Of a stretch of DNA of 64,000 bases, positions 18,165 through 26,899 are shown one piece after another. The stretch comes from Streptomyces sp. TSRI0107. GTDB taxonomy: Bacteria; Actinomycetota; Actinomycetes; Streptomycetales; Streptomycetaceae. Made by a program: the position numbers and the translations under genes. The notes beneath the pieces are model-generated. The model saw only the letters and a list, made by a program, of their open reading frames with translations, had not been told where the DNA came from and made no database searches. Numbering within the stretch: position 1 is the first letter of the stretch; each line of letters starts with the position of its first letter. The stretch lies in contig NZ_LIVZ01000012.1 in the NCBI RefSeq assembly GCF_001905845.1, positions 186,001-250,000 on the forward strand, written 5' to 3'.

Positions 18165-18659
18165 TCACCAGGGCTGACCTTCCCGCAGGCAGACCACGTC
18201 GGCCGACCGCGCGGCCGCGTGCAGCGCCGCGATGGTCGACCGGTGCGCGACGAGCGACGGCTCCGTCAACTCGTCCGGCGGGACGAACGCGTACCGGTCG
18301 TGCTCCGGGCTCAGCCGGATCCGCCGGCCGGTGGCGAGAGTGCCGCCGTGGAAGTAGCAGTCGAGGACCGGGCCGGTGCCCAGGACGTCGACGCGGTGGT
18401 CGATGCCGACCAGCCGAGGCTCGTGCCCGATGTCGACGCCCGTCTCCTCCAGCGCCTCCCGCCGCGCCGCCGTCCACGGATCCTCCCCGTGGTCGAGCAT
18501 CCCGCCCGGCAGCCACCAGTGACCGGCGTTCGGCTCGTCGGGCCCGTAACGCACCATCAACAACCGCCCCTGACCGTCGTAGAGCAGGACGCACGAGGCG
18601 ACGAGCGCCCGGGGCTGCGTCTTGACCCATTCCTCGCGCGGCATCCAGCCGCCGGTCAT
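18165..18659 (-). CDS. Nudix hydrolase
   Basis: 164 residues. A perfect Nudix box is present: GGMLDHGEDPWTAARREAL followed by EETGVD (Gx5Ex7REUxEExGU). The W-x-L-P-G-G lead-in is typical of nucleotide-sugar or oxidised-nucleotide hydrolases. Its ATG lies one base before the stop of the upstream MazG-like gene, so the two are translationally coupled and probably both clean up non-canonical nucleotides. Exact substrate unknown. Confidence 0.88.
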   Translation of the reverse strand: MTGGWMPREEWVKTQPRALVASCVLLYDGQGRLLMVRYGPDEPNAGHWWLPGGMLDHGEDPWTAARREALEETGVDIGHEPRLVGIDHRVDVLGTGPVLDCYFHGGTLATGRRIRLSPEHDRYAFVPPDELTEPSLVAHRSTIAALHAAARSADVVCLREGQPW

Positions 18660-18660
18660 G

Positions 18661-18993
18661 TCAGTCCCTCCTCGCGGCCAGCGTGCGGGCCGCGGCCCCG
18701 CGCAGATGCTCGGCGAAGACGGCGGCCGGGTCCGGGACGCCGAGGCGGTGCAGCGACACCATGGCCGTGACGATCACGTCGCAGATCTCCGCCGTCACGT
18801 CGTCCCAGGTGTGGCTCGCGCCCTTGCGCGGACTGGTGCCCGTCGCGCCGATCACGGCCTGGGCCGCCTCACCGAACTCCTCCCCGATCTTCAACACCTG
18901 CAGCAGCCGACGCTCTTGGGCCGGAAGATGGGCGGCCGCCTCGTCCAGGAACGCCGCCAGTCCGGCCGTGACCTCCCAGTGGTCCTTCTCCAC
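18661..18993 (-). CDS. MazG-like nucleotide pyrophosphohydrolase
   Basis: About 110 residues from a GTG at 18993, chosen because GAAGGGG sits about six bases upstream. The helical core has the MazG metal-binding pattern: KIGEEFGEAAQAVIG (ExxE) and DVTAEICDVIVTAM (ExxD). Such enzymes split NTPs or dNTPs to monophosphates. The following Nudix gene starts where this one stops. In-frame extension upstream to 19086 exists but has no supporting start signal. Confidence 0.82.
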   Translation of the reverse strand: MEKDHWEVTAGLAAFLDEAAAHLPAQERRLLQVLKIGEEFGEAAQAVIGATGTSPRKGASHTWDDVTAEICDVIVTAMVSLHRLGVPDPAAVFAEHLRGAAARTLAARRD

Positions 18994-19218
18994 GAGCACC
19001 CCTTCCGGCGGGCCGACCCTCGTCCCGCCCTCGTCTCGTGAACGAGCCCCCACCACCGGGGGAGACGGGTCCAACCGGCCATTCACCGAGGCCGGCAGGC
19101 ACCGGGCGCAGGCCGCCGACCGTCCCGCGAAGGGGCGTTGTCAGTGGTCGCCAGTAAGTTCTTCAGTGTCCCGCCGGTCCGGCGAGGGCTTCCCTCGTGC
19201 TGCAAAGGAGATGGTGCG

Positions 19219-19722
19219 TTGTCCGACTTCGAGAGGTCGAGCACGGCGCGGGTGATCCCGCCCGCCCGGCCGCGCAAGCTCGCCAAGGTCCCGTTCGTGG
19301 AACTGGCCGACGGACGCCTCCAGGGCGTCGTCTCCAGCGGCTCGGACATCGGGCGGGTCTACGTCTCGTCGGTCGCCGTCGGGACGTACGCGTACGCGTG
19401 CAGCACCAACAACAACCGGCCCTGCGGCGGCGCGCGCGGCGGCTTCTGCAACCACATCGGCGCGCTGATCAACGAGGCCGTTCTCCAGTACGGCGCCGAA
19501 CGCGTCGCCCGCTACCTGCGCGTCGACGTCGGGGACGACGAGGTCACCGCCCCGACCATCGCCTTCACCATGCGCGGCACCCGCCCGTCCCCGGCGGACA
19601 GCAAGGCTGCCGCGTCGGTCTTCAGCCGGTTCCTGCGCCATCTGGCCTACCTCGAACTCGCCCCCACCACCGCGCCGTTGCCGGAGATGCAGTGGTTCCC
19701 GCCCACGAGGACGGTGGCCTGA
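19219..19722 (+). CDS. SWIM-type zinc-finger protein (first gene of a yeh-like cluster)
   Basis: 167 residues from a TTG at 19219; AAAGGAGA seven bases upstream fixes this start against an ATG at 19138. The centre has cysteines and a histidine in a SWIM-like layout (AYACSTNNNRPCGG ... GGFCNHIGALI), ending in CxH. SWIM fingers bind DNA or protein. The stop overlaps the next start in TGATG, so translation is coupled. In enterobacteria a SWIM protein (YehQ) belongs to the matching cluster, where it is larger; here its other half may be the next gene. Confidence 0.75.
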   Translation: MSDFERSSTARVIPPARPRKLAKVPFVELADGRLQGVVSSGSDIGRVYVSSVAVGTYAYACSTNNNRPCGGARGGFCNHIGALINEAVLQYGAERVARYLRVDVGDDEVTAPTIAFTMRGTRPSPADSKAAASVFSRFLRHLAYLELAPTTAPLPEMQWFPPTRTVA

Positions 19723-21113
19723 TGCGGCTCGACCTGCTCACCGAACCGGTCGACGGCCTCGACGAGGCCCTGGCCGCCGTCGACGCCTTCGACCGGACCC
19801 TGGTCGGCGGCCTGCTGCGGCCCCGGCCCGACCAGGCCGAAGGCCTGCTGGGGCTCGCCGACGCGGTCACCGGAAGCCCGCTCGCCGCCCGCGTCGCCGA
19901 GGCCGCCGAGAAGGCCGCCGCGGGCGCCGCGAGCGAGGACCACTTCATCGCGCTCGCCGCCGCCCGCACCGCCCTCCTCGGCTCCGTGCACGACGCGCTC
20001 ACCGCCCGCGCCGACGAGGCGACCGGCCGCACCCGCGACGAGGCACCCGCCCCGACCGCCGCCGAGGAGCAGGCGCCCAACCTGCTCGCCGCCGCCCGCT
20101 CCTGGCTGAGCGACCTCGCCCGCAACGGCTGGCAGGGACTCGACCACGACGTGGTCTCCGGCTCGGCCCAGGTGGTCTCCGCGATGCTCCCGGACCCGGC
20201 GCTGCGCCGCCTGGCGACCCTCGTCGACGGCTTCGCCGCCGAACTCGCCGCGTCCTGCCCCGGCGCCTCCCTCGACCGGACAGCGGTACGCCGCTGGGCC
20301 GATCTGTGGGCCCGCGGGATGCTCCTGACGCTGCCCGGCGCGGCCGCCACGCCCGCCACCGACACCGTCACGGGCCGGCTGCTGCCCCTCGGCGTCGACG
20401 TCCAGGAACACGCCACCGCCGCCCAGGCCCAGGTCCACGCCGTGTTCGAACCGGCCGGCGGCGGCACGCCCCGGCTGGTGCGGGCGAGCGTGTCCGTGCC
20501 GAAGCCGGACACGGTCCTCGGCGCCGGCGTCTGGCAGCTGCTGCGCCCCCACATGTCGCTCCTGGCCGCTGCCGGCGAGGGCCGCGCCATGGACCTCACC
20601 GACATGCCGGTCACCGCCGAGGGCGACCTGATCTGGCAGGACGACCACGCCCGCCCGGGCGAGCCGGCCGACGCCTTCGCCACCGCCCGCGTGGCCCTGC
20701 CCACCGCCACGACGCCGCCCACCGCACCCCTGGACCGCCACCCGGTGCGCCTCGCGGAGCCCGTGTTCCTGGAGGGCTACGCCGCCGAACAGGACGAGGA
20801 CGAGACGGTGACGTTCACCTTCGCCGGACACCGGCTGGCCGTCGACACCGACCGCATACCGATCGCCGGACCGCTCACGCCGAAGGCCGTCGCCGCGTCC
20901 GGCGCCTGCATAGGGCTGCTCCGCTGGGACGCCGGGCGGTTCGTCGTCCAGCCGCTCGCCGTGGAGACCACCGTGCGGAAGAAGACGGTCGCGGTGCACG
21001 CGGGCGCCTGGGCCGGCGGCACCACCGACAAGGCTGGGGCCAAGGCCGAGAAGGCCGCCACCGACGCGGTGGCCGTGCTGCGCGAACGCGCCGGAAGGCT
21101 GCTGCGGAAATGA
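19722..21113 (+). CDS. Unknown protein of the SWIM/VWA/MoxR cluster
   Basis: 463 residues, Ala-rich and largely helical in the first half (EKAAAGAASEDHFIALAAAR), more beta-like in the second (ETVTFTFAGHRLAVDTDRI). No catalytic motif, membrane helix or signal is seen. It overlaps the upstream gene by one base and the next by four (ATGA), so it is certainly part of the operon. By position it may correspond to the C-terminal part of YehQ-type proteins. Function unknown. Confidence 0.75.
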   Translation: MRLDLLTEPVDGLDEALAAVDAFDRTLVGGLLRPRPDQAEGLLGLADAVTGSPLAARVAEAAEKAAAGAASEDHFIALAAARTALLGSVHDALTARADEATGRTRDEAPAPTAAEEQAPNLLAAARSWLSDLARNGWQGLDHDVVSGSAQVVSAMLPDPALRRLATLVDGFAAELAASCPGASLDRTAVRRWADLWARGMLLTLPGAAATPATDTVTGRLLPLGVDVQEHATAAQAQVHAVFEPAGGGTPRLVRASVSVPKPDTVLGAGVWQLLRPHMSLLAAAGEGRAMDLTDMPVTAEGDLIWQDDHARPGEPADAFATARVALPTATTPPTAPLDRHPVRLAEPVFLEGYAAEQDEDETVTFTFAGHRLAVDTDRIPIAGPLTPKAVAASGACIGLLRWDAGRFVVQPLAVETTVRKKTVAVHAGAWAGGTTDKAGAKAEKAATDAVAVLRERAGRLLRK

Positions 21114-22543
21114 CCGACCACACCACCGAAGAGCCCGCCCTGCCCGACGCGGACGAGAACCGCCGGCAGGTCCTGTACTGGCGGCTGCTGGCCCGCCTCT
21201 TCGACCACGAGGAACAGGCGACCCTGGAGTCCGCCTCCCTCGCCGTCGTCGAGGACCTCGGACTGCCGCCCGCGCTGCTGGACCCGCAGGCCTCCGTCGA
21301 CGCCATCGTGCAGCGCCACCCCGAACTCGCCGCCGAGTTCGACGGCCTGATGGTGCCCGAACCCGACGAGGACGACCGCGACCGGGCCGCCGAGGTGCGC
21401 CGCGCCGCGCTGGTGTCCAAGGTGCTGCTCAACGTCTTCACCACCGGCTCCGGCACGGTCACCGCCGGGCAGCTCGCCCGCTGGCAGTCCGACGCCGGAT
21501 GGCTGGAGCGGGCCCTCGGCTGCAAGCCCGGTGAGCTGCGCGGCGGACGCGGCGCGGGCCGCGGCGCCGGCGGGGGCCGCGGCGCCGGCGGGGGAGTGAG
21601 CCCGACCGGCACCGGAGCCGGCTTCCCGACGCCCGACCTCGGCACGCTCATCCCGGCGATCGGCCCCGAACTCGGCGCCCTCGAAGCCGACCTGGTCAAG
21701 CGCATGCACCTGCGCGAGGTCCTCGCCGACCCCCAGCTCGCCGCACAGCTCACCCCGAGCATGTCGCTCATCGAGCAGCTGCTGCGCGACAAGAACAACC
21801 TCTCCGGCGTGGCCCTCGCCAACGCCAAGGCGCTGATCCGCCGCTTCGTCGACGAGGTCGCGGAAGTACTGCGCACCCAGGTCGAGAAGGCCTCCGTCGG
21901 CACCCTGGACCGGTCGATCCCGCCCAAGCGGGTGTTCCGCAACCTCGACGTCGACCGCACCATCTGGAAGAACCTCACCAACTGGGACCCGGAGGAGGAA
22001 CGGCTCTACGTCGACCGCCTCTACTACCGGCACACCGTCCGCAAGACGACACCCCAGCGGCTGATCGTGGTCGTCGACCAGTCCGGCTCGATGGTCGACT
22101 CGATGGTCAACTGCACCATCCTGGCGTCGATCTTCGCCGGACTCCCCAAGGTGGACGTCCACCTGATCGCCTACGACACCCAGGCCCTCGACCTCACCCC
22201 CTGGGTCAACGACCCCTTCGAGACCCTGCTGCGGACGAACCTCGGCGGCGGCACCGACGGCACGGTCGCCATGGCCCTGGCCCAGCCGAAGATCGCCGAA
22301 CCGCGCAACACGGTCGTGGTGTGGATCTCCGACTTCTACGAATGGCGGTCCGAGCCGCTGTTCGAGAGCATGGCGGCCATCCACCGCTCCGGGGCCAAGT
22401 TCATCCCCGTCGGCTCGGTCACCAGCTCCGGCCGCGGCAGCGTCAACCCGTGGTTCCGGGACCGCTTCAAGGACCTCGGCACGCCGGTCATCTCCGGCCA
22501 CATCCGCAAGCTCGTCCACGAGTTGAAGACGTTCCTCGCCTAG
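21110..22543 (+). CDS. VWA-domain protein (YehP/CoxE-like partner of MoxR ATPase)
   Basis: 477 residues. N-terminal helical region ~1-140, then a Gly/Arg linker (GGRGAGRGAGGGRGAGGG, ~144-161), a middle helical region, and a C-terminal von Willebrand A domain with the MIDAS motif VVDQSGSMVDS and the downstream Thr/Asp (GGGTDGT; WISDFYEW). VWA proteins of this type act with MoxR AAA+ ATPases as adaptor or substrate-binding subunits (RavA-ViaA, CbbQ-CbbO, NorQ-NorD pairs). Overlaps the previous gene by ATGA. A 72-bp pyrimidine-rich gap separates it from the ATPase gene. Confidence 0.88.
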   Translation: MTDHTTEEPALPDADENRRQVLYWRLLARLFDHEEQATLESASLAVVEDLGLPPALLDPQASVDAIVQRHPELAAEFDGLMVPEPDEDDRDRAAEVRRAALVSKVLLNVFTTGSGTVTAGQLARWQSDAGWLERALGCKPGELRGGRGAGRGAGGGRGAGGGVSPTGTGAGFPTPDLGTLIPAIGPELGALEADLVKRMHLREVLADPQLAAQLTPSMSLIEQLLRDKNNLSGVALANAKALIRRFVDEVAEVLRTQVEKASVGTLDRSIPPKRVFRNLDVDRTIWKNLTNWDPEEERLYVDRLYYRHTVRKTTPQRLIVVVDQSGSMVDSMVNCTILASIFAGLPKVDVHLIAYDTQALDLTPWVNDPFETLLRTNLGGGTDGTVAMALAQPKIAEPRNTVVVWISDFYEWRSEPLFESMAAIHRSGAKFIPVGSVTSSGRGSVNPWFRDRFKDLGTPVISGHIRKLVHELKTFLA

Positions 22544-22615
22544 GGCGACCCTCCTTCACTCGCATCTCGCTCGTCTTCTCATCTTTCTTCTCTTTTCTCA
22601 CCGAAAGGCCCTCCC
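22544..22615 (+). other. Pyrimidine-rich leader between VWA and MoxR genes
   Basis: The 72 bases are dominated by C and T with several TCTTCTC-like runs, and are far lower in GC than the surroundings. It is the only real gap in an otherwise overlapping operon. GAAAGG near its end is the ribosome binding site of the ATPase gene. It could be an mRNA-level control or processing site. Confidence 0.4.
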
Positions 22616-23728
22616 ATGTCCGACCTGCTGCGCGCCCCCGCCGAGATCAAGTACGCCGAGGAACTGGACTGGCTGGAGTCCATCGACGACAACCCCAAGC
22701 CGTTCTCCTGGCGGCTGTCGCCCAAGATGATCCGGCTGTTCGTCCTGGGGTCGGAGCGCGCCGACGGACTCGACCGCGAGGTCTCCCAGAAGTGGTTCGG
22801 CGACCGCAGCATCGTCGAGCGCGCCATCGTCACCCTCGCCTCCGACCGGGGCCTGCTGCTGATCGGCGACCCCGGCACCGGCAAGAGCTGGCTGGCCGAG
22901 CTGCTGGCCGCCGCGGTCTGCCGCAACTCCACGCTGGTGGTGCAGGGCACGGCCGGCACCACCGAGGACCACATCAAGTACTCGTGGAACGTGTCCATGG
23001 TGATCGCCAAGGGGCAGTCCCGGGAGTCGATGATCCCCTCGCCGATCATGACCGCGATGGAGTCCGGCGTCATCGGCCGCTTCGAGGAACTCACCCGCTC
23101 CACCAGCGACGTCCAGGACGCGCTGATCTCCATCCTCTCCGAGAAGTACATCTCGGTCCCCGAACTCGACAGCGACAACATCGTCTTCGCCAAGCCCGGG
23201 TTCTCCGTCATCGCCACCGCCAACAGCCGCGACCGGGGCGTCAACGACCTCTCCTCCGCGCTCAAGCGCCGCTTCAACTTCGTCCGCATCCCGGTCGTGA
23301 CGAACAAGAAGAGCGAGGCCGAGATCGTCCGCTTCCGCACCGAGGAACTGCTGCGCCGCCACCAGATCGAACTGGACGTGCCGCCCACCCTGCTGGACGT
23401 GCTGCTGCAGAGCTTCTCCGACCTGCGGGCCTCCGCGGCCGCGGCCGCCAGCGACGACGAGAAGCTGGAGTCCGCGCTGTCCACGGCCGAGCAGATCGGC
23501 GTCCTGGAGGACGCCATCCTGCACAGCAACTTCTTCGGCGAGCGCTCCCTGACCGCCCGCACCCTCGCCTCCTCGCTCGTCGGCTCGCTCGCCCGGCGCG
23601 AGCCCGAGGACCTGGCCATCCTCAACAAGTACCTGCACGGCGTCGTCGAGCCGCGCAGCAAGGAAGAGGGCGGCTCCTGGCCGGAGTTCCTCGAGGGCGG
23701 CCGCGACGCGATCGCCACCCTGTCGTGA
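22616..23728 (+). CDS. MoxR-type AAA+ ATPase (AAA_5, YehL-like)
   Basis: 370 residues. Walker A GLLLIGDPGTGKSWLAE, Walker B-like region GVIGRFEELTRSTSDVQDAL, sensor 1 FSVIATANSRDRG, and arginine-rich LSSALKRRFNFVRIP are all present and in order. MoxR ATPases remodel or insert cofactors into partner complexes using ATP, usually together with a VWA protein encoded next door, as here. The stop overlaps the start of the DUF5682 gene (GTGA). Confidence 0.9.
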   Translation: MSDLLRAPAEIKYAEELDWLESIDDNPKPFSWRLSPKMIRLFVLGSERADGLDREVSQKWFGDRSIVERAIVTLASDRGLLLIGDPGTGKSWLAELLAAAVCRNSTLVVQGTAGTTEDHIKYSWNVSMVIAKGQSRESMIPSPIMTAMESGVIGRFEELTRSTSDVQDALISILSEKYISVPELDSDNIVFAKPGFSVIATANSRDRGVNDLSSALKRRFNFVRIPVVTNKKSEAEIVRFRTEELLRRHQIELDVPPTLLDVLLQSFSDLRASAAAAASDDEKLESALSTAEQIGVLEDAILHSNFFGERSLTARTLASSLVGSLARREPEDLAILNKYLHGVVEPRSKEEGGSWPEFLEGGRDAIATLS

Positions 23729-26559
23729 GCGCGCCGACCAGCACGGACAGCGCCGTGAACGAGGGAACCTTCACCGCCCTGCGCAGCCAGCTCCAGGAAG
23801 CCGCCACCGCGTTCGCCGACGGGCCCGACGCGCTGGAGGGCATCCTCCTCGGCATCGTCGACGACGTCGACCGCGCGGTGCGCGAACCACTGGAGATCTT
23901 CCCGGTCTGCCACCACTCGCCCGCCTCGGCGCTCGCCATGGCACGCCGGCTGCGCGAGAAGCAGCCGAAGGTGGTCTACCTGGAACTCTGCGAGGACATG
24001 GCCCCGCTCCTGACCGAGCTGCGCAACTGCCGGCTGCCCGTCGCGGTGCAGGCGTTCGCGACCGAGGTCGACGGCTTCCCCGCCGAGTGGGCGCCGCTGT
24101 CGGTCGTCGCCCCGATCACCGAGGCGTCGGCCGAGTACCAGGCGATCGCCTACGCCCTGGACACCCCCGGCGTCGAACTCGTCCTCGTCGACCGCTCCTC
24201 CGACCACGTCTTCCAGTGGCAGGAGACCAAGGACGAGTCCGCCGGACCCGCCGACCCGGACGCGCCGCCCGCCGAGGAGGAGGCGGCACTGCACGGCGAC
24301 GCCGTCGGCGTGGAGATCGGCGACCTGCGCCCGCGCTTCGCCGAACTGGAGGAGCACCTGCTGCGGCACGGGCGGGTGCGGCACTGGTCGGAGTGGTGGC
24401 ACCAGTACGTCGAACTGCCGCTCGGCGACAGCGACCACGACACCTACCGCCAGGTCATGCTGCTGATCGGCAGCCTGTTCCGGCGCCTCGCCCCCGGCGA
24501 CCCGCACCGGGTCCGCGTCGACGAGGACCGCGAACGGTACATGTGGACGCGGATGCGCCGGCACCTCGCGGCGACCGGCACCGACCCGGCGGACGCCCTC
24601 TACGTGTGCGGCGCCTTCCACGCGGCCAGCCGGGTCGAGGAGTTCGGCGTCCACGGCGCGGACACCTTCGAGATCAGCCCGCCCAGCGCCACCAAGTGGC
24701 AGCACGGGCTGATCCCCTCCAGCCACGCGGCGATCGAGGCACAGTTCGGCCTCGCCGCCGGCTCGGTGTCCATCGCCGCGACACAGTGGACGAAGAACCT
24801 CAAGCGCACCCGCGTCAAGCCGTACCGGCTCGCCGGGCAGGCGGGCACCAAGACGCCGAAGAAGGCGGCGAAGACCGCTCCCGCCCCCGTCCCCGCGCGC
24901 GCCGAGGAGGCCGCCGCCTCCGACAGGCTCACCGGGTTCCTGCGACGGCCGCCCGTGCTGGACCGCCTCGACGAGGCGGAACTGCTCGGCTGGTCCGTGG
25001 AGATCGTGCGCGCCGCCCGCCGCAACGGCTACCTCGCCTCCACCGCCGACGCCATCGCGGTGTTCGAGACGTCGATCCTGCTGGCCGGGATGCGCGACCG
25101 GGCCAAGCCCACGCCGTACGACTTCCAGGACGCGGCGGTCACCTGCATCGAGAAGGACACCGTGCCCGGCCGGCGCGATGTGCGCCGGCTCGTGGAGATC
25201 ATGCTCGGCGGCGACCGGATCGGCCAGGTCGGCTACGACGCCCTGCCGCCGCTCGCCCGCGACGTGCACGACCGGCTCGCCCCGCTGAACCTGAAGCTCC
25301 AGCAGCGCGGCGTCCAGCGGGCCCTGCTCGACATGGCGTCCCGGCCGGAACTGGAGCAGTGCTCCGACGTGCTGTGGATGCTGCGGTACCTGATGCCGCA
25401 CGGCGCCGCACGCCCCATCATGGGCGAACGACGCCTCGGCGAACGCTCCATCCAGGAGTCGTGGGACCTGGCCCTCGGCACCCACCAGCGGGCCCTGATC
25501 GAGCTGGGCTACGAGGGCGTCAGCATCGAGCAGGTCCTCGAACAGCGGCTGCGGCGCACCGCGTACGGGCCGCAGGCGACCACGGCGACCGTCCTCCAGG
25601 CCGTCGAGGACGCCACGCTCCACCTGGGCAGCCGCCGCCTCGCCGAAGAACTCGGCCGGCACGCCCTGGAGGTGCTGGCCACCGAGCGCAGCGTCGACGG
25701 CGCACCGGAAGTGCTGCGCCGGGTGCGCGGACTGCTGGCGTACTACCGCACCAGCGAACCGTCCCTGCCGGCGTGGATCGAGTCCTTCGTCAAGACCGGT
25801 TACGCCCACTACTGCACCCTGCTGCCGACGGCGTTCACCGACGACGACGCGAGCGTCCGGCAGGTCGCGGCCATGCTGGGCTTCCTGTTCAGCATGGAGA
25901 GCCTCGCCCTGTCGCTCGGCTGCGACCGCAACCAGCTGGAGCTGGCGGTCGCCCAGTCGCATCCGGAGGACCCGGCGAAGACGGCGCTGCTGTGGGCGGC
26001 CAAGACGCAGCTCGGCCACTTGTCCCGCGCCGACCTGCGGGCGCGGTGCGACGAACTGCTCGGCAACCCCCTGGTCGTCCCCGCCTATCCGCGCTACCTC
26101 AGCGGGTTCCTGCACGCGCTGGAACCGGTGCCCGGGCTGGCCGACTTCGTCGTCGAAGCCGTGTCCAACGCGTTCGCCCGGCTGCCGGACCCGGTGCTGC
26201 TGCCCTGGCTGCCGACCCTCATCACCAGCCTCCGCTCCGGCGGCGCCGACCTCGCACCCCTGCTGATCCGCGAGGCCGGACGGGTCTTCCCCGGCCGGCT
26301 GGCGGACCTGGACACCTGGGTCCCGCCGTGGCGCGCCGACCCGGACCCGGCGGCCACCCGCCCGTCCCGTGACCGCTCGGCCGGCCCCCGCGGCCTGCCC
26401 CTGCTGGCCGCGCACCCCGCGACCTGCGACGCGGTCGCGAACCTGCTCGGCTGCGACGACACCTGGCAGACGACGGCCCCGGCCCCGTCCGGCGCGGCCC
26501 TCCTCACCCGCCACCCGCGGACCGCGGAGGCTCTGGGAGCGCTACTGGCCACACCGTGA
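23725..26559 (+). CDS. DUF5682 family protein (YehM-like)
   Basis: 944 residues from GTG 23725, which overlaps the ATPase stop. Near the N-terminus it has FPVCHHSPASALAMARRLRE and VVYLELCEDMAPLL, then YVCGAFHAA; these His/Cys/Glu-containing motifs recall the TraB/ChaN-like EreA fold often predicted for such proteins (inference). The remainder is helical repeat-like. The Lys/Ala/Pro linker TKTPKKAAKTAPAPVPAR divides the halves. It is the last gene of the cluster and is followed by a strong terminator. Its biochemical activity is unknown. Confidence 0.82.
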   Translation: MSAPTSTDSAVNEGTFTALRSQLQEAATAFADGPDALEGILLGIVDDVDRAVREPLEIFPVCHHSPASALAMARRLREKQPKVVYLELCEDMAPLLTELRNCRLPVAVQAFATEVDGFPAEWAPLSVVAPITEASAEYQAIAYALDTPGVELVLVDRSSDHVFQWQETKDESAGPADPDAPPAEEEAALHGDAVGVEIGDLRPRFAELEEHLLRHGRVRHWSEWWHQYVELPLGDSDHDTYRQVMLLIGSLFRRLAPGDPHRVRVDEDRERYMWTRMRRHLAATGTDPADALYVCGAFHAASRVEEFGVHGADTFEISPPSATKWQHGLIPSSHAAIEAQFGLAAGSVSIAATQWTKNLKRTRVKPYRLAGQAGTKTPKKAAKTAPAPVPARAEEAAASDRLTGFLRRPPVLDRLDEAELLGWSVEIVRAARRNGYLASTADAIAVFETSILLAGMRDRAKPTPYDFQDAAVTCIEKDTVPGRRDVRRLVEIMLGGDRIGQVGYDALPPLARDVHDRLAPLNLKLQQRGVQRALLDMASRPELEQCSDVLWMLRYLMPHGAARPIMGERRLGERSIQESWDLALGTHQRALIELGYEGVSIEQVLEQRLRRTAYGPQATTATVLQAVEDATLHLGSRRLAEELGRHALEVLATERSVDGAPEVLRRVRGLLAYYRTSEPSLPAWIESFVKTGYAHYCTLLPTAFTDDDASVRQVAAMLGFLFSMESLALSLGCDRNQLELAVAQSHPEDPAKTALLWAAKTQLGHLSRADLRARCDELLGNPLVVPAYPRYLSGFLHALEPVPGLADFVVEAVSNAFARLPDPVLLPWLPTLITSLRSGGADLAPLLIREAGRVFPGRLADLDTWVPPWRADPDPAATRPSRDRSAGPRGLPLLAAHPATCDAVANLLGCDDTWQTTAPAPSGAALLTRHPRTAEALGALLATP

Positions 26560-26897
26560 CGCCAGAACCGGCAACGACCGAAGCCGCCGCTCCCTCCGGG
26601 GCGGCGGCTTCGGCACGCGGGGGTCCGGCCCGGCGTCGTGCATCACGGGCCACGCCACCACCGGCAGCTCCGGCAACCCGAGCACGGGCGAGATGAAGGT
26701 GTTCGCCTCCGAACCCCACGTGGTGGCCCACACCAGTTCGTACCTCTCGCCCAGCTCCAGGAGCCGAGGCCCGTGAGCCGTCTTGAGCCACACCCGCAAC
26801 GGTTCCACCGCCGTCGGCGCTGCGGCTTCGCCGCGTACGGATTGAGAGGTCCGTCGACGTCCAGGTGGAGAAGGGGGCGGGGCATCGGGGTGACCAT
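26542..26897 (-). pseudogene. Remnant of a HAD-domain protein
   Basis: The start (ATG 26897 or 26885) reads PRPLLHLDVDGPLNPYAAKP, the DxDGxLN phosphatase loop typical of a Streptomyces HAD-domain family. Shortly after, the family continues only in another frame from about 26808: EPLRVWLKTAHGPRLLEL, then YELVWATTW and LGLPELPVV. The ~30 residues normally found between these blocks are missing and the frame is shifted, so this looks like a deleted, inactive copy. It begins two bases after the ankyrin gene's stop, implying former co-transcription. Confidence 0.6.
26578..26613. terminator. Terminator at the end of the yeh-like operon
   Basis: Perfect 13-bp stem CCGAAGCCGCCGC (26578-26590) / GCGGCGGCTTCGG (26601-26613), 10-nt loop. 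It also lies in the 3' part of the minus-strand HAD remnant. Confidence 0.7.
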
Positions 26898-26899
26898 CG

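Noticed and set aside
22579..26514. 1311-codon minus-strand frame opposite the MoxR and DUF5682 genes
   Set aside because: Mirror of strongly supported plus-strand genes with clear family motifs; no own start signal or domain.
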